A stretch of DNA of 64,000 bases from Lycocorax pyrrhopterus obiensis (Eukaryota > Chordata > Aves > Passeriformes > Paradisaeidae): contig JACSVZ010000008.1 in assembly GCA_014706295.1 (NCBI GenBank), positions 15,650,159 to 15,714,158 on the forward strand, in the 5' to 3' direction. Positions 54,501 through 63,750 of this stretch are shown here, piece by piece. How positions within the stretch are numbered: position 1 is the first letter of the stretch; each line of letters opens with the position of its first letter. The position numbers and the translations under genes are program-made. The notes beneath the pieces were generated by a model, which searched no databases, was not told the DNA's origin, and was given only the letters and a program-made list of their open reading frames with translations.

Positions 54501-57500
54501 GATATAAAATGCCTACTTTTTCCTCTATAGAAGGCCACATAGAATAAAAGCAGTCAAATGAAAACATAACTTCTTGAAATCTGCAAGTCAAAATGACGGT
54601 TACCTGTCCCAGTAAGTGTTAAAATGAACTGGAAAGCATAAAGGCCAACAGCAATCAAAATTACTGTCCTTCTGCACTCTGACCAAACAACAGAAAGAGT
54701 GAGCTTTCAAATCCTGTACTTGCAAAGACTTTTATTCAAAGACTAACTATTGGTGACCTTTCACTCTTTTCAGGGGTGAAGAAATAATGAGTGATTTTAG
54801 CATTTAAATGAGAAACAGGAAGGGGCCAAAAACCACTCTGTATCTACCCTTAGCAATCTGCACATTACCAAAAGACAGTCCACAGTTTAGGGCCTCAGAC
54901 AATTCAGCCTGCAGACCGCAACTGCGAGCACACATTTGCACAATCTGTGAGCAAAAAGAGTGCCAAGAACCATTTCCTAAAGAGAGTGTGCGCTGCATAG
55001 AGCTGTACTGAGGAGAGACTCGGTGCCCAGGGGAAAGCAGAGCTGTGCTGGAGCCTACATTGTGGATGCGGAAGAGGCAGAGCGCCACGACGTGAGCGCA
55101 CCACTTGGCCCCGGCGCCGCAGGTGCAGCTGCATGACGTGATCCGGCACCGGTCAAACATCACCGCCACGTTGTACGCGCCCTTGGGGGGCACCATCTGT
55201 GGGGGCACCACAGTGGCACTCAGATGGAAACCTGTGCAAATTCAAAAGTCCAAAGTTACTCTTTGGGTATTTAGGAAAAAGATTCAGCCAGCACAGAAAT
55301 ACAGGTACATGCCATTTAAACACTGAAACAGTACGTCTGGCAACAACACCCATAAAAGGATGGACACGGATCTAGAATCTCCAGCACTTTTTTCTTCCCA
55401 ACCAACTATGCCTGAATATTAGCAGAGAAGCATAATATGTTACAAGAGACTCCAAAATACCAGCTTTTAATACATTCATTAATTAATTTCTCTTATTATT
55501 TAACAGAGAAAAGCAAAAGTGGATAAAGTCATCCCTGCAAAGTGTCGGGTTTTGTTCACAGGGTCGAAGTTAGACTACATATACACATTTTAGGCGTAAC
55601 TTCTGTGCTAACTCTGGCAACAGTGCAGAACGGGCTAGATGACTTGCTTGGAATTATTTCCAAGTCAATCAATTTTCACAATTTCACTGTCAGCTAAAGA
55701 AGGCAGCACTTAACCTGAACACTTACTTTCGCTTTGTGGCTTCAGAAACTACCCATTTGTCATAAATTATGCACCTCCTAGCAATTTTGTTAATATTCCC
55801 TTTTCACAAATCATGAACTCAGAAGACAAAAAAAAACCCTCTTGCTTAGACTAAAATCAGTGGAAAGGAGAAATTTCAGAAATAACACTTGAAGGAATCC
55901 AGCCCCTTAATCAGGGATCATAAACAAATAAATTGTTACAAAGGACTTTAACAAGGCTTAGCTTCACATCAACTCACATACAGCACGTACGAGTTGTACT
56001 CATAATGCAGCTTCCTCTGCATATGTCCCTCTGGAGATATTGCTCATCCAGTGGAACACATATGATCAGGGTAAGGCCACCAGGAGCATGCATCTTCTAC
56101 CCTTCTTTAAGGTGCCTATCAGCAGTTAGTCACCCTCTACAGGAATGAGTATCAGCCTCAGAACCTTTCTGCTAATCCGGAATTCAGTTTTAATGAAGCG
56201 CAGAAAGCACCAAGGACATCAAAGTCATAACCAAACTATAGTCCAACAGTCTGCCTTACGTGAAAAAACATGGCTTGGGACAGATGACAGTTTCTTCATC
56301 ATGAGGGCAAGGAAGTAGATTATAAATCCACACTACTAAGTCTTTATTATGATATTGTGAGATGGTAAAAATGATGGTGTTCAGGAGTGCACGTGACCTA
56401 CTAAATTAATTCCATTTAAAATAATGTGCATTATTTCCTCCTCAAAATATAATCCCCATACCAATACAAATTTGCTCTTACCTTGCTTAACCTTTCTATT
56501 TCTCCTGTTCACCACAATTCAAATCCTCTCCCTGATGTGAGTGATTATTTTCATTAGTACACATAATGCCACCCAAATTCTTCAGCCATTTTAGCAATTG
56601 GAACAGAATCAAAACAAAAGAAGGCATTCACACAAAATTACTGCACTGCTTATTACCAGATACAGTTCTAATTTATGTTTCACATTTGGATAATACAACC
56701 CAAACAGTTCAGCTAGTCCTTCTGTTATACTAAAAGCATCTCAGAATAATGCTCTGGTTTTCACATAAGCAAATTAGGCATTTCACAATTTGGAATTGCA
56801 GCAATTCTGTTTCACTGCAAAAAAGAAGTATACCAAAGGTGTTAGAGAAGACTGGATCCCAGCTATAAGCTCTTACCAAGCTCCTACCATGACATTCTTC
56901 TTTGTATATGAAGAGAGTTAACTGATAATGCAACGAGGGAAGAACACATATAAAAAGAGACAAAATTTAAGGAGTTTAACATGATATATCACAAGCTTCA
57001 AATCAATCTGTAGCTTGACAAACATGTCTGACACTGACAACACTAATTCAAGCAGCACCGCCCAGTTAATTCTTTTGCAACACCAATCTTGCTGTACTGA
57101 ACAATTGTTTGTGGGATGGCACAGGAAACTATATGAGGAAAGAAATCCAGATTATAATTAATGGTTTCTTTTACCAGGAAAAATCAAAGACTCACAGAAT
57201 CTCTGAGGCTGGAAAAGACCTCTAGGATTCCCCACTCAAGGGTTACTTCATTTTCTGTGTTTCTTCCCCCAAGTGTCAGTGTATGAAACTCAATAGTGCA
57301 ACTACACACCTTAAAATCATTTGGAGTAGACAACTGAAAATACATCCACCCCACCTGTGCTGCCCAGCTTCTGAGCTGCTATTCATGGGAAAAAAAATCC
57401 CACCATTAGATACAGTTCCTCTACTAAGGACAAGGCAGCCTTACTATTTAAACAAAGTTTCTTCCTTCCCTTCCACACACATAATCCTTCGTCAAGAAAC

Positions 57501-60500
57501 ACAACTGCTTCTGTGTGTACTTGAAAAGTTTACTTCTCACCACCTCCTCTTTTTCCCTACTCTTGTCCACCCCCAAGAGCAGGTTTTGCACTAATATTCC
57601 CAGCCTTTGTTCATGTACATTGCTTTACACCTCCTTGCCTTTTTAATGTATTACTGAGACAAGTGCTGACCAGAGTCTTTTACTGTCTACTAAATACTTT
57701 GCTCTTTTCCACTGTAAGAATTCCCAGGAATTACTGAATTTCAGCAAGGTGCTTTTTAACTCATTTTCTCTCTCTCAAACATTTAGCTTCCTGAAGTTTA
57801 CCAGATTCCTTAGAGGCCTCTCTTAGCATTTCAGTCATGACATTGGGAGATTATGAATGCCCTCAAAAGTCAGTTTAATCCTATTTAGCAAAATTTCCAA
57901 ATCAATGTTGACATTCCAAAATTACTATCTGGTCTCACTGACAACACACTGACACTATGCAAGGTAGTTTTAACTCAATCTGACTTACGTATGAGGAATC
58001 ACCTCACTTCCATTCCCAAGAATGCCTGCTATTGCTATTACAGTAGACACTGGACTAGGTAGTATCCTTTCAGAAGCTTTACCCTATTTTCAGGTAAGAG
58101 CTCACCAGTCTCCTGCAGTTTGCATATCTCAAAGGCTATCTCCTTTCCTTTTTGTTCTCCCCAAACTTTCATAGTACATGTCCCTTTTATTCCCTTTCTC
58201 AGTGCTCTTTACCTAAATTTATTCATTTCACTCATCACTGAGAGTTACATATTACTGGTTCTAGTAACTAAACAAGCCCACATAAGTCTCTATCTCTCAT
58301 CACATGAAAATATAGTAAAATTCTTAAATTTCCTCCTTAACATTATACGGTTTTTTATATTACCATTTTTCTTATTACAACCAGGCTCAGTTCCCACATG
58401 CGAAATAATATTCTAATTCTGAAGCTTACACTTGCAGAAAAAAAATCTGCATGGGATTGACACGGCCCACCTTGACATACTATTATTTATTTCACATAAT
58501 GCCTTCTGGTCAAACAGTTGTCACTGAAAAAGCTATCTCAATATTCTTCTTTGCTTCAAAGGATTTAATGAAAAATCCAGAGTACAATTCTTTGTATAGA
58601 TAAGATTAGCTTCTATAGCCAAAAAACATAAAAAGAACAAGATAGTAGGAGAAGCTATAAAACCCACTGTCCAACAAGATGGATTTCTGTCTGCCAAAAT
58701 ACTACATGAATAACTGTACTATTAATACAACTCTTTTGCTACAAGAATAAACCTTGCAAACCTCCTCTGTGCCATACAGGCACTTTAGGCAAGGCATTCA
58801 TTTGATCAGACAACTAGAAAGCCAAGTTCTCTTCAGCAATGAGGAATTTAAGCACTATGAAGACAAACGTATCCTATACTGTTTTTTGCAAAATGCTAGG
58901 ACAGATTAAGGATCAGAACATTTCTGACCTTTCAGTCCATTTCACAGCTGAGCTGATTGAGGCCAAAATAAAACACAGCATTTAGCTCAAGACACTACAA
59001 AGAATACATTTGGCAGGGAGTTTCAGCTAGGACGCCAGAAAAGCTTGTTTTGAGACATGGTCATAGCACTGCTGTCCCACTGCAGATATGATTTCGGGAC
59101 TCTGAAGTATCTAGAGACGTGGAGCTGCACTGTTCTTACCTATCTGGAGAGGGTCTTTGACAGCCCTCACCCGGAAGAGCTGCTCCCCTCGCTGGAACTC
59201 ATCTGCACTGCCATTCGCCAAGCACGAGTACAACCTGCAAGAGACAACCAGAACAGGTCAGGATCAGTCTGGTTTTGAGAAACTTCACAGGATTATCCTC
59301 TTTGCTGACATGGCTTTTGAAAAATCCTCACTATCTTGAATATGAAGTCCAGGTCTCTCCCACCCTTTTGACATTACAATTCAACCACAAAAATCATTAG
59401 CGTCTTGCTAACTGGGTTTGTGTATAGCCACTGGCATTTTTAGGAATTTCAACCTAAGGCTCTGAAATACAAATTCATTCATAGTCTAATATTAAGCCTT
59501 TATATACAGTATAGTTCAAGGTCTAATGCCAACATGCCACAGTAAAAACTCCTCCTAGACTAATTATCTGCATGCTCTCGTGAGGTTTTTGTACATCTGT
59601 GTTCATCAGAATAATGAGCATATACAACCAGCTGCCTTGCTCTATTCACTAACAGGTGATCTTACATCAGCACTTCTGACATTACCTCCCCCATCTGATA
59701 CCAGAACCTTAGACAAACATATCCAAGAACTTTCAGCAAGATTCTTTCTAAAAGAGGGTAGTATCACTACTTTGCAACAAAATTCTGAATGCACAGGCAC
59801 ATGGGTAATATAAAAGCTTCAGCAAAGCTTAGAAATAGAACTAAAAACAGAAAATCTTTGACTATGTAGTCACATAGTTAATGTGGAAACATAAGAAATA
59901 TAGTCATCTGACTATATAAACTCTGATCACTGATGTATTCAGCAAATTCTGTTTCTCCTATTTACACCAACAAAACGCGTGCACTGCACACTGAGCCCCC
60001 CTTGGCAATTTTTGAGCCCAGTTAAAGCTCTCGCTCCAGCAACAGGTTCAAAATGGAAAGATGACTTCATAAGACTAACCCAAGCACAAAACTCTACAAG
60101 CTAGCCTACTGTTAGACAAATTAAAGGGTGCATTTATTTTGCTATGCTTTACACACAGAACCTAGAGGTCTACATGGTTTTCCTGGCACATATGCAAGGC
60201 AGCTCACCCTAGAATAAAACCCCATATCATAGCATATCACACAGCAATGGATCCATGTATTACTACAAAAGGCACGTGAGAGCCACAGAAGCACCAAATA
60301 TACAGGACATAAAAAAGACAATGATTCTCCTCAAGTGAACAGAACCTTTTCTTAAGCATCAGTGAAAAGAGAAATAGTATTTATTACCTGATATCTTCCT
60401 CATTTTCTGGAAAACTCCAGAAGGCGATTCGAAGTTGCAGTTGCTCAGGCACTGGAGGATAAACTTTCTCCACCACCTCGAATGGAATGTGAAATGCAAC

Positions 60501-60541
60501 CTGTTTTGCAGAGAGTTCCACCAATGGGATCACCAGCCCAT
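27301..60541 (-). CDS. ZSWIM8: ZSWIM8, SWIM-zinc-finger cullin-RING substrate receptor, lacking coding exon 1
   Basis: ZSWIM8 (EBAX-1 in worms) is an Elongin-linked cullin-RING ubiquitin ligase receptor. It directs Argonaute to the proteasome in target-directed microRNA degradation and also acts in protein quality control. Twenty-five coding exons on the minus strand total 5291 bp, about 1763 residues plus TGA, all GT-AG with consistent phases. Assuming a mammal-like first exon of about 69 residues, the protein is near 1832 residues (human 1837). Order: N-terminal ligase-binding region (70-152), SWIM zinc finger (about 172-208), helical region (211-500), long disordered acidic region (about 500-770), helical repeats (776-1016), a Ser/Arg-rich basic linker (1016-1219), further conserved helical segments (1219-1440), an Ala/Pro/His/Tyr-rich low-complexity part (1440-1640) and a conserved C-terminal block (1640-1832). 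Residue numbers are my estimate. The first visible exon starts inside an Asp codon. No frameshift or stop was seen. Confidence 0.96.
27505..28718 (-). other. ZSWIM8: ZSWIM8 intron 25
   Basis: 1.2 kb with standard splice sites and nothing else recognised. Confidence 0.85.
28719..28897 (-). CDS. ZSWIM8: ZSWIM8 coding exon 25
   Basis: It encodes VNYVHQFCVGAAKGVLSPFV, then PAHVHNHLRTPAFHQLVQ and ends QQAYMQ before GTAAAG. Confidence 0.96.
28898..29842 (-). other. ZSWIM8: ZSWIM8 intron 24
   Basis: 0.9 kb phase-1 intron. No gene or repeat recognised. Confidence 0.85.
29843..29962 (-). CDS. ZSWIM8: ZSWIM8 coding exon 24
   Basis: It encodes MLALEMLGRRAHNDHPNNFS, then RSPPYTEDVKWLLGLAAKL plus one base of a Gly codon, at GTAAGG. 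Part of the highly conserved C-terminal block. Confidence 0.96.
29963..31366 (-). other. ZSWIM8: ZSWIM8 intron 23
   Basis: 1.4 kb. It holds most of a 185-codon ATG-started frame on the opposite strand (29916-30473), which I treat as chance (see findings). Confidence 0.85.
31367..31540 (-). CDS. ZSWIM8: ZSWIM8 coding exon 23
   Basis: It encodes GSVHAGSTFPAIQGASLTTL, then GGFPAEDEQHSQPVSPQGLH and YLHSAYRV plus one base, at GTAAGG. The acceptor is CTCTCTTCAG. Confidence 0.93.
31541..33805 (-). other. ZSWIM8: ZSWIM8 intron 22
   Basis: 2.3 kb. It contains a 105-codon minus-strand open frame at 33178-33495 of no recognisable family. Confidence 0.85.
33806..33974 (-). CDS. ZSWIM8: ZSWIM8 coding exon 22
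   Basis: It begins GVHPAFIGAQYPYSVTTPSL, continues AATAVSFPGVPVPSMTQIAV and ends SSNVA plus one base, at GTAAGT. Rich in Pro, Ser and aromatic residues. Confidence 0.92.
33975..34569 (-). other. ZSWIM8: ZSWIM8 intron 21
   Basis: 0.6 kb; nothing recognised. Confidence 0.85.
34570..35052 (-). CDS. ZSWIM8: ZSWIM8 coding exon 21
   Basis: The 161 codons start DNLMLEKACMAVEEAAKGGG and FEVAHQWYWLYEQTVGG. They pass into an Ala/Thr/Val-rich tract (TVTVAAAVTAAATVMPVIS), then a His/Tyr/Pro-rich part ending MPRPAVFPVPGSAYPQ before GTGAGT. Confidence 0.95.
35339..35562 (-). CDS. ZSWIM8: ZSWIM8 coding exon 20
   Basis: It begins QAMEIGSAALNILVECWDGH, includes RDSNMVRAAAELALSCLPHA and ends QRALVQCKEQ before GTGAGC. 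Confidence 0.96.
35563..36317 (-). other. ZSWIM8: ZSWIM8 intron 19
   Basis: 0.75 kb; begins with the weak donor GTTACA. Nothing else recognised. Confidence 0.85.
36318..36607 (-). CDS. ZSWIM8: ZSWIM8 coding exon 19
   Basis: It begins YKGRRLESHAPHVPNQPSEA, includes FELAKTVLIKAGGNSSTSIF and ends YSSHVSWIT plus one base. The donor is GTTACA, which departs from consensus at +3 and +5; the frame stays open for 46 codons into the intron. Confidence 0.95.
36793..37015 (-). CDS. ZSWIM8: ZSWIM8 coding exon 18, Ser-rich
   Basis: It encodes MASIDSSAPETTSDSSPTLS, then RRPLRGGWATTSWGRGQ and a Ser-rich tract (DSISSSSSDSLGSSSSSGSR). It ends RAKTVEVG plus AG|G at GTAATG. Confidence 0.96.
37016..37993 (-). 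other. ZSWIM8: ZSWIM8 intron 17, with CR1 insertion
   Basis: 1.0 kb; a CR1 fragment fills about 37699-37930, beginning some 60 bases from the exon 17 donor. Confidence 0.88.
37699..37930 (-). mobile_element. CR1 LINE 3' fragment (degenerate ORF2 C-terminus)
   Basis: Read on the minus strand, this is the 3' end of a bird CR1 non-LTR retrotransposon. A translated piece at 37785-37870 (KLKEERFRLDVRKKFF) matches the CR1 ORF2 C-terminus, and the next part continues in another frame (VVDAPSLGVFK), so the element is frameshifted. The left end lacks most of the usual 3'UTR: the tail-like TCATAGAA joins directly to the end of the coding part, suggesting an internal deletion. It lies in the same orientation as ZSWIM8. 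Confidence 0.9.
37994..38146 (-). CDS. ZSWIM8: ZSWIM8 coding exon 17
   Basis: The exon has 50 whole codons plus split ends (GAG in, GGC out). It encodes SSQRSPCEPAAEATVLKQ, then EGKVPSRLALGNRGGYNGR and VRQKKKHT before GTGGGA. EGKVPSRLALG-RGGYNGR and KKKHTG match mammalian ZSWIM8 as I recall it. The open frame continues across the donor into a CR1 remnant 3' of the exon. Confidence 0.93.
38410..38641 (-). CDS. ZSWIM8: ZSWIM8 coding exon 16
   Basis: It begins ILDKLLDRESQTHKPQTLSS, then runs into Ser/Ala/Gln-rich sequence that is probably disordered (SPSKHAAQSAAAIQQLPG). It ends EKSAQ plus one base, at GTGAGA. Confidence 0.93.
38642..39914 (-). other. ZSWIM8: ZSWIM8 intron 15
   Basis: 1.3 kb; nothing recognised. 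Confidence 0.85.
39915..40039 (-). CDS. ZSWIM8: ZSWIM8 coding exon 15
   Basis: It encodes MKTTVSEAEHPLLCEGTRRE and then ALALMITYKDDQSKLKK before GTGAGT. Confidence 0.96.
40040..40931 (-). other. ZSWIM8: ZSWIM8 intron 14
   Basis: 0.9 kb. A patch at about 40385-40425 resembles an ancient SINE but is too short to support. Confidence 0.85.
40932..41030 (-). CDS. ZSWIM8: ZSWIM8 coding exon 14
   Basis: It encodes VSPTGSRPPSRNWNNEMPGD and then EELGFEAAVAAL, with one base of a Gly codon at GTAAGA. Confidence 0.95.
41031..41588 (-). other. ZSWIM8: ZSWIM8 intron 13
   Basis: 0.56 kb; nothing recognised. Confidence 0.85.
41589..41772 (-). CDS. ZSWIM8: ZSWIM8 coding exon 13
   Basis: It begins VKLAYQESEIAALLKKIPLG and includes RAEELREGTLCDYRPVLPL. 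It ends DVLCTP plus one base, at GTACTG. Confidence 0.95.
41773..43070 (-). other. ZSWIM8: ZSWIM8 intron 12
   Basis: 1.3 kb, AT-rich. A short direct repeat (ACAAATATGG twice) lies near 42632-42655. Confidence 0.85.
43071..43250 (-). CDS. ZSWIM8: ZSWIM8 coding exon 12
   Basis: The 60 codons begin GKKNKVSTSKQTWMATNTLS and end RPPASTKALE before GTATGA. Confidence 0.96.
43251..43776 (-). other. ZSWIM8: ZSWIM8 intron 11
   Basis: 0.53 kb; nothing recognised. Confidence 0.85.
43777..43908 (-). CDS. ZSWIM8: ZSWIM8 coding exon 11
   Basis: The 44 codons begin ILFACAEALYAHGYSSEACR and end DLKVEQPPTK before GTAGAT. This is a helical, repeat-like segment. Confidence 0.95.
43909..44699 (-). other. ZSWIM8: ZSWIM8 intron 10
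   Basis: 0.8 kb; nothing recognised. Confidence 0.85.
44700..45708 (-). CDS. ZSWIM8: ZSWIM8 coding exon 10, large disordered acidic exon
   Basis: This is the largest exon, 336 codons. It starts RRDLCSQLRQWQLKVIDNVK and GQHKKSLEKLF, then EACYFNWEEAYPIPG. Most of the rest is low-complexity and probably disordered: a basic part (GKRKVVSETPQRVLRRLS), the conserved SSEDSSLEPDLAEMSLDDSS, and an acidic tract around 44700-44960 rich in Asp/Glu/Gly (GGGDDGEEEDDYQVYYL). It ends FAGIKPLEQENRME before GTGAGC. Confidence 0.96.
45709..48048 (-). other. ZSWIM8: ZSWIM8 intron 9
   Basis: 2.3 kb, AT-rich, with a 16-bp two-copy tandem repeat at 47463-47494. Confidence 0.85.
47463..47494. repeat. Two-copy 16-bp tandem repeat
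   Basis: TGCTAAATAAAGATGG occurs at 47463-47478 and identically at 47479-47494. The exact identity suggests a recent duplication. Confidence 0.9.
48049..48224 (-). CDS. ZSWIM8: ZSWIM8 coding exon 9
   Basis: It begins ITGWWYSVRTSASHSSASG, continues GRSNGQSEVAAHACASMCDE and ends LDPTISPQ with a split Arg codon AG|G at GTGAGC. Confidence 0.95.
48225..49104 (-). other. ZSWIM8: ZSWIM8 intron 8
   Basis: 0.9 kb, AT-rich; nothing recognised. Confidence 0.85.
49105..49306 (-). CDS. ZSWIM8: ZSWIM8 coding exon 8
   Basis: It encodes DVNSMYLSSTEPPAAAEWAC, then LLRPLRGREPEGIWNLLS, and ends LTDQCLNYEQ before GTATCT. It is almost the same as the mammalian protein as I recall it. Confidence 0.96.
49619..49739 (-). 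CDS. ZSWIM8: ZSWIM8 coding exon 7
   Basis: It encodes PTAGPSASDQSTWYLDES and then KKTLHKFCGPSPVVF, with a Ser codon split AG|T at GTAAAC. The acceptor is TTTTGTAAG. Confidence 0.93.
49740..50365 (-). other. ZSWIM8: ZSWIM8 intron 6
   Basis: 0.63 kb; nothing recognised. Intron 7 (49307-49618) is 312 bp and also featureless. Confidence 0.85.
50366..50447 (-). CDS. ZSWIM8: ZSWIM8 coding exon 6
   Basis: This short exon begins ILPTAQRLLDELLSSQSTAI and ends CGAP plus one base, at GTAATT. It joins the next exon through an Asp codon G|AT. Confidence 0.93.
50448..53235 (-). other. ZSWIM8: ZSWIM8 intron 5
   Basis: 2.8 kb, AT-rich; no gene or transposon recognised. Confidence 0.85.
53236..53343 (-). 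CDS. ZSWIM8: ZSWIM8 coding exon 5
   Basis: The 36 codons begin ASAVCLRAPVSESLSRLQ and end YLISELPQQ before GTAAGT. Both ends are phase 0. Confidence 0.96.
53344..55058 (-). other. ZSWIM8: ZSWIM8 intron 4
   Basis: 1.7 kb. CATAGAATCACA at about 53700-53711 resembles a CR1 tail but has no supporting body. Confidence 0.85.
55059..55231 (-). CDS. ZSWIM8: ZSWIM8 coding exon 4, SWIM zinc finger
   Basis: It encodes FHLSATVVPPQMVPPKGAYN, then CSCTCGAGAKWCAHVVALC. CTC-x6-CAH fits the SWIM consensus CxC-xn-CxH, so all four zinc ligands are present. It ends FRIHN before GTAGGC. Confidence 0.97.
55232..59139 (-). other. ZSWIM8: ZSWIM8 intron 3
   Basis: 3.9 kb, AT-rich, with one short CR1 tail at 57183-57240. 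Confidence 0.85.
57183..57240 (-). mobile_element. Short CR1 3'-end fragment
   Basis: CTCACAGAATCTCTGAGGCT followed by GGAAAAGACCTCTAGGATTC matches the reverse complement of the 3' end of bird CR1 elements. Only about 50 bp remain. Confidence 0.75.
59140..59234 (-). CDS. ZSWIM8: ZSWIM8 coding exon 3
   Basis: It encodes LYSCLANGSADEFQRGEQLF and then AVKDPLQI, with one base of a Gly codon before GTAAGA. The phases match exons 2 and 4. Confidence 0.95.
59235..60387 (-). other. ZSWIM8: ZSWIM8 intron 2
   Basis: 1.15 kb; nothing recognised. Confidence 0.85.
60388..60541 (-). CDS. ZSWIM8: ZSWIM8 coding exon 2
   Basis: It begins with AT of a split Asp codon after a CTTGCTAG acceptor, then GLVIPLVELSAKQVAFHIP, and ends NEEDI plus AG|G at GTAATA. 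This is the N-terminal part in which the family carries its Elongin/cullin-binding boxes; I did not pin down the box residues. Confidence 0.95.
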
Positions 60542-62117
60542 CTAGCAAGACAAGAAACAAAACACAATTAGCCATTCAAAGAACAAAACTTGTGAAAGGC
60601 TAAGGAGGTCAAAGCAGGGAGCTCTTCCACTTTCTCTTTTATCTCACCACGTTCAAGACTGTTCAAGACCATTTTTGACGGATAGTAAAAGCCAGCACAG
60701 AAATCTTCTTAAGAGCTGTCTCTCAACTCCATGTTTGTTTTCAGCCCCTCAGGGCATGGACACACATCCCTAAAAAACCAGTCCTTGGCCAAAAGAGCTG
60801 CATCGGCCTAGCAGACTCAAACTTAGCAAGACTTAAGGTAACCAAGTATTTTTCACACATTTCTTTTATGATGTGGCAGCAACATCCTGTGAATTTCAGA
60901 AGTTTACACAAAGAACTATTACAACATATATGCACAAGTAGCAATGGAATGGTTATCCAGGAACCTTAGTGTTGACTTTTTTTGACAACACTCAGTATTC
61001 AGCTATTTACAAGGTTTTAATTTCAATAAGTATTTGTTGGTTTATTCCCTTCACCATCACCTTTCATATGATATCTGTCTTTATATTTCAAGCTCTTTAG
61101 AGAAGCAACTGGGAATTCATGTGTCAGTGCAGTGCTGACTACACTGAGCTCATGAGGATCTTAACTGAAGGCAGTAAGAGCTTTATATAAATACATTTAA
61201 CCATCACCTTTCTACCAAACTAACTCCACTTCTTATGTTTTCAACTGCAGATGAAGATTTCTTAACATCTATCTATATCTAAGGCTATAGAGCCCTTATG
61301 TTTCTGCTTTGCTCTGACCTAGATTATACTTTATACAAAATGCCAGACTTCTCTTATCTGCAAGTACATCCCTGCTTTACTGAGATCACCTCCTGACCCA
61401 TCACTACAGCAGCCTTGGTTCCCCCATCTTCCAAACTCTGTTGCCAAACCCCTAATTAATTCCATTTCAGATATGTGATGTTATGTCTCTTTGCCTCCCT
61501 CACCAGCCTCTAAAACATCACTGGAAGCCAGGATGTAAATCAATCTGGCCCTCAGCTTTCCCTCCCCACCGGCCTCCAGGCAACATATCAAAGGAAAACT
61601 TAAGCCCTGATGTCAGTAAGCACTTTCTCACCCTCTGCCTAGAGACCCCTCCAGTCCCAACAGCTGGGAAAGATAGGATTAGGAGAGGGCTTTCAAAGTG
61701 CATGCACACAGCAAAGCAGCCAACATCTCCCCCAGTACTGAGCAGACCTGACAAATGAAAGGATTACATAAATATGGAAAAAACCCACAGTTTTCAAACA
61801 TCCACTTTTATGATTTTTTTTTACTGTAGTGAAATTAGATTCATTAGCCACTACTCCCTTCTCCCAGAGTCAGTCTTTTACTATCAGGGTTGTTTCTCCA
61901 TCACCAGTGACTTTTATTCTGTTATAGATCCAGTCTCTGTTTTACAGTGCTATAATCCCATTCACAAATGTGAGAGAAGCAGATTATAAAATGAACAACA
62001 CAGGGAAAATGATGTGTCCCTTTCTCTACAGCTAGCAAATAAACAAGCTTTTAGCAGAAAAGTCATTTCATTTACACTTTTGACAACCAGAACAGGTGTA
62101 AAGTTTTTATCAAGTCA

Positions 62118-62175
62118 CTAAAAAATACACTACTTTTAATTACTCCCTAAAAAATGTACTGTTTTTAATTAGTGC
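62118..62175. repeat. Diverged 29-bp tandem duplication
   Basis: The units 62118-62146 and 62147-62175 both read CTAAAAAAT...TACT/GTTTTTAATTA with a few differences. Confidence 0.75.
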
Positions 62176-63654
62176 AACATAGTCAAATTAATATCATTCC
62201 TGCTGCTACAGTAGTAGTAGATACCACAGTAAGTCCAAATTGAATCACTTTCATACTTGAAATTACTCTGAGCAATGAGAGGTATTTCTCATGGTTTAAA
62301 ATGCATTTCTTCTAGAGAGGTACTCTATTCAGTTGCTTCATTACACAGTACTAGAAAAGAGGTAACACCTAAACAATTTCTACAAGGTAAAAGGCTCAAA
62401 AAAATACCTCAGTACTGAGTCAAACACATGCACATTTTTCTGAGAGCTGCAAGCCTGCAGCCTGGATCGTATTCCTTTTTACCATTCCTTTTTACAAGGA
62501 TCTGGTGCTAGCTATGAAGGTTAGATTAGAAATGCTACAACATGAGACCTCCTCATCTGCTCCAGCACAAGTCTAGCACAAGTCAGCCAGCTTGATTTTA
62601 GTAAGTGTACACAGTGAAGTAAGGTAAGAGGCTGACTTTGCATTGAACTCATTAACTGATTCATCAGCTGTACTGTGTTGGTAGTAATCAGCAGAAGACA
62701 GGTGGCCAATTATCTGGCATAACTCAGAACTCACAGCTGCAACATCTTCAGAATAAGGTGAAATAAAGTAAAACCTGGTGGGGAAAAAAAACAACAATCT
62801 TACCATGCACCATTCTAAAATTCTGGATTTTCTATAAGGAAAAAGAGACATGAAAAAAATAGTGGAAAATAACTGAAAAGTAGAAAATAATTTGTCAGTC
62901 ATACTTCAAGGGTGAGTGAATTCACAACAGCTACCTTGGCACACATGTAAATGGTAAAATTAAGAAGTTAAACAGCCCTAAGTTTTAAGGGGGGAGTTGC
63001 CCATGTAGCCAAGGTGAGACAATCTTACCTGCAATATGACTCAGAACATTAGAGGGTCTTTTCCCATTAGACCTCCTGAAAAGTGAGCTGGGCAGTCCTA
63101 CTTTGGTGCTTAAACTAGACTTCAAATACTCTCATCTGAGTCCTAAACAAAGAGAAATCTATTCAAAAGGTTTATTTCTGGATACACAAATCCTGGGTTG
63201 GTGGATTTATACCTACTTGTAGATAGTTTCATACCCACTTGTATCAAGAGGTATTATCAATAAAACAGACAAAAGGTACTCTCAGGTTCTATAATAAATA
63301 TTTTTAGCAAGGAAGAAAAAAGGAAGTCTGCTAAAAAAGTAACGGAGAAAGCACCACAGCTTCTGCTCAGAAAGCAAAGATAGGTATAGGAGGGAAGACT
63401 GCAAATTTAATATTTAAAAAATTATACAGCAGTAAAGTCAAAGTTGACAAATTCTTCAGATAAAACTATCCAAGGGAGAAGATAATTTTAAATTGTGGAG
63501 CAAAACTAGCAAGAATCACTATTTGCTCTCGGGATGCAGACATGATGACCCAAGCAGAACAAAAAGCACATTTCAAGCCTTGGGAGAATAGTCACAAGTA
63601 AAGCATAAGCAACCTGAAACAATTCTCACAGGTTAAATGACTAAGAAAACCCAG

Positions 63655-63750
63655 GTCCAGAAGGGATTTTGAGAAGCGGTCTAATCTGTATCTCCTACCT
63701 AAAATGCAAGATCGAGCATATCTAAACCATTCTGAATAAATCGCCTCATC
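63655..63750 (-). mobile_element. Possible ancient CR1-type 3' fragment
   Basis: CCAGAAGGGATTTTGAGAAG and the following TCTAATCTGTATCTCCTACC resemble the start of an old amniote CR1 tail (reverse complement). Divergence is high, so this is a tentative call. Confidence 0.3.
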
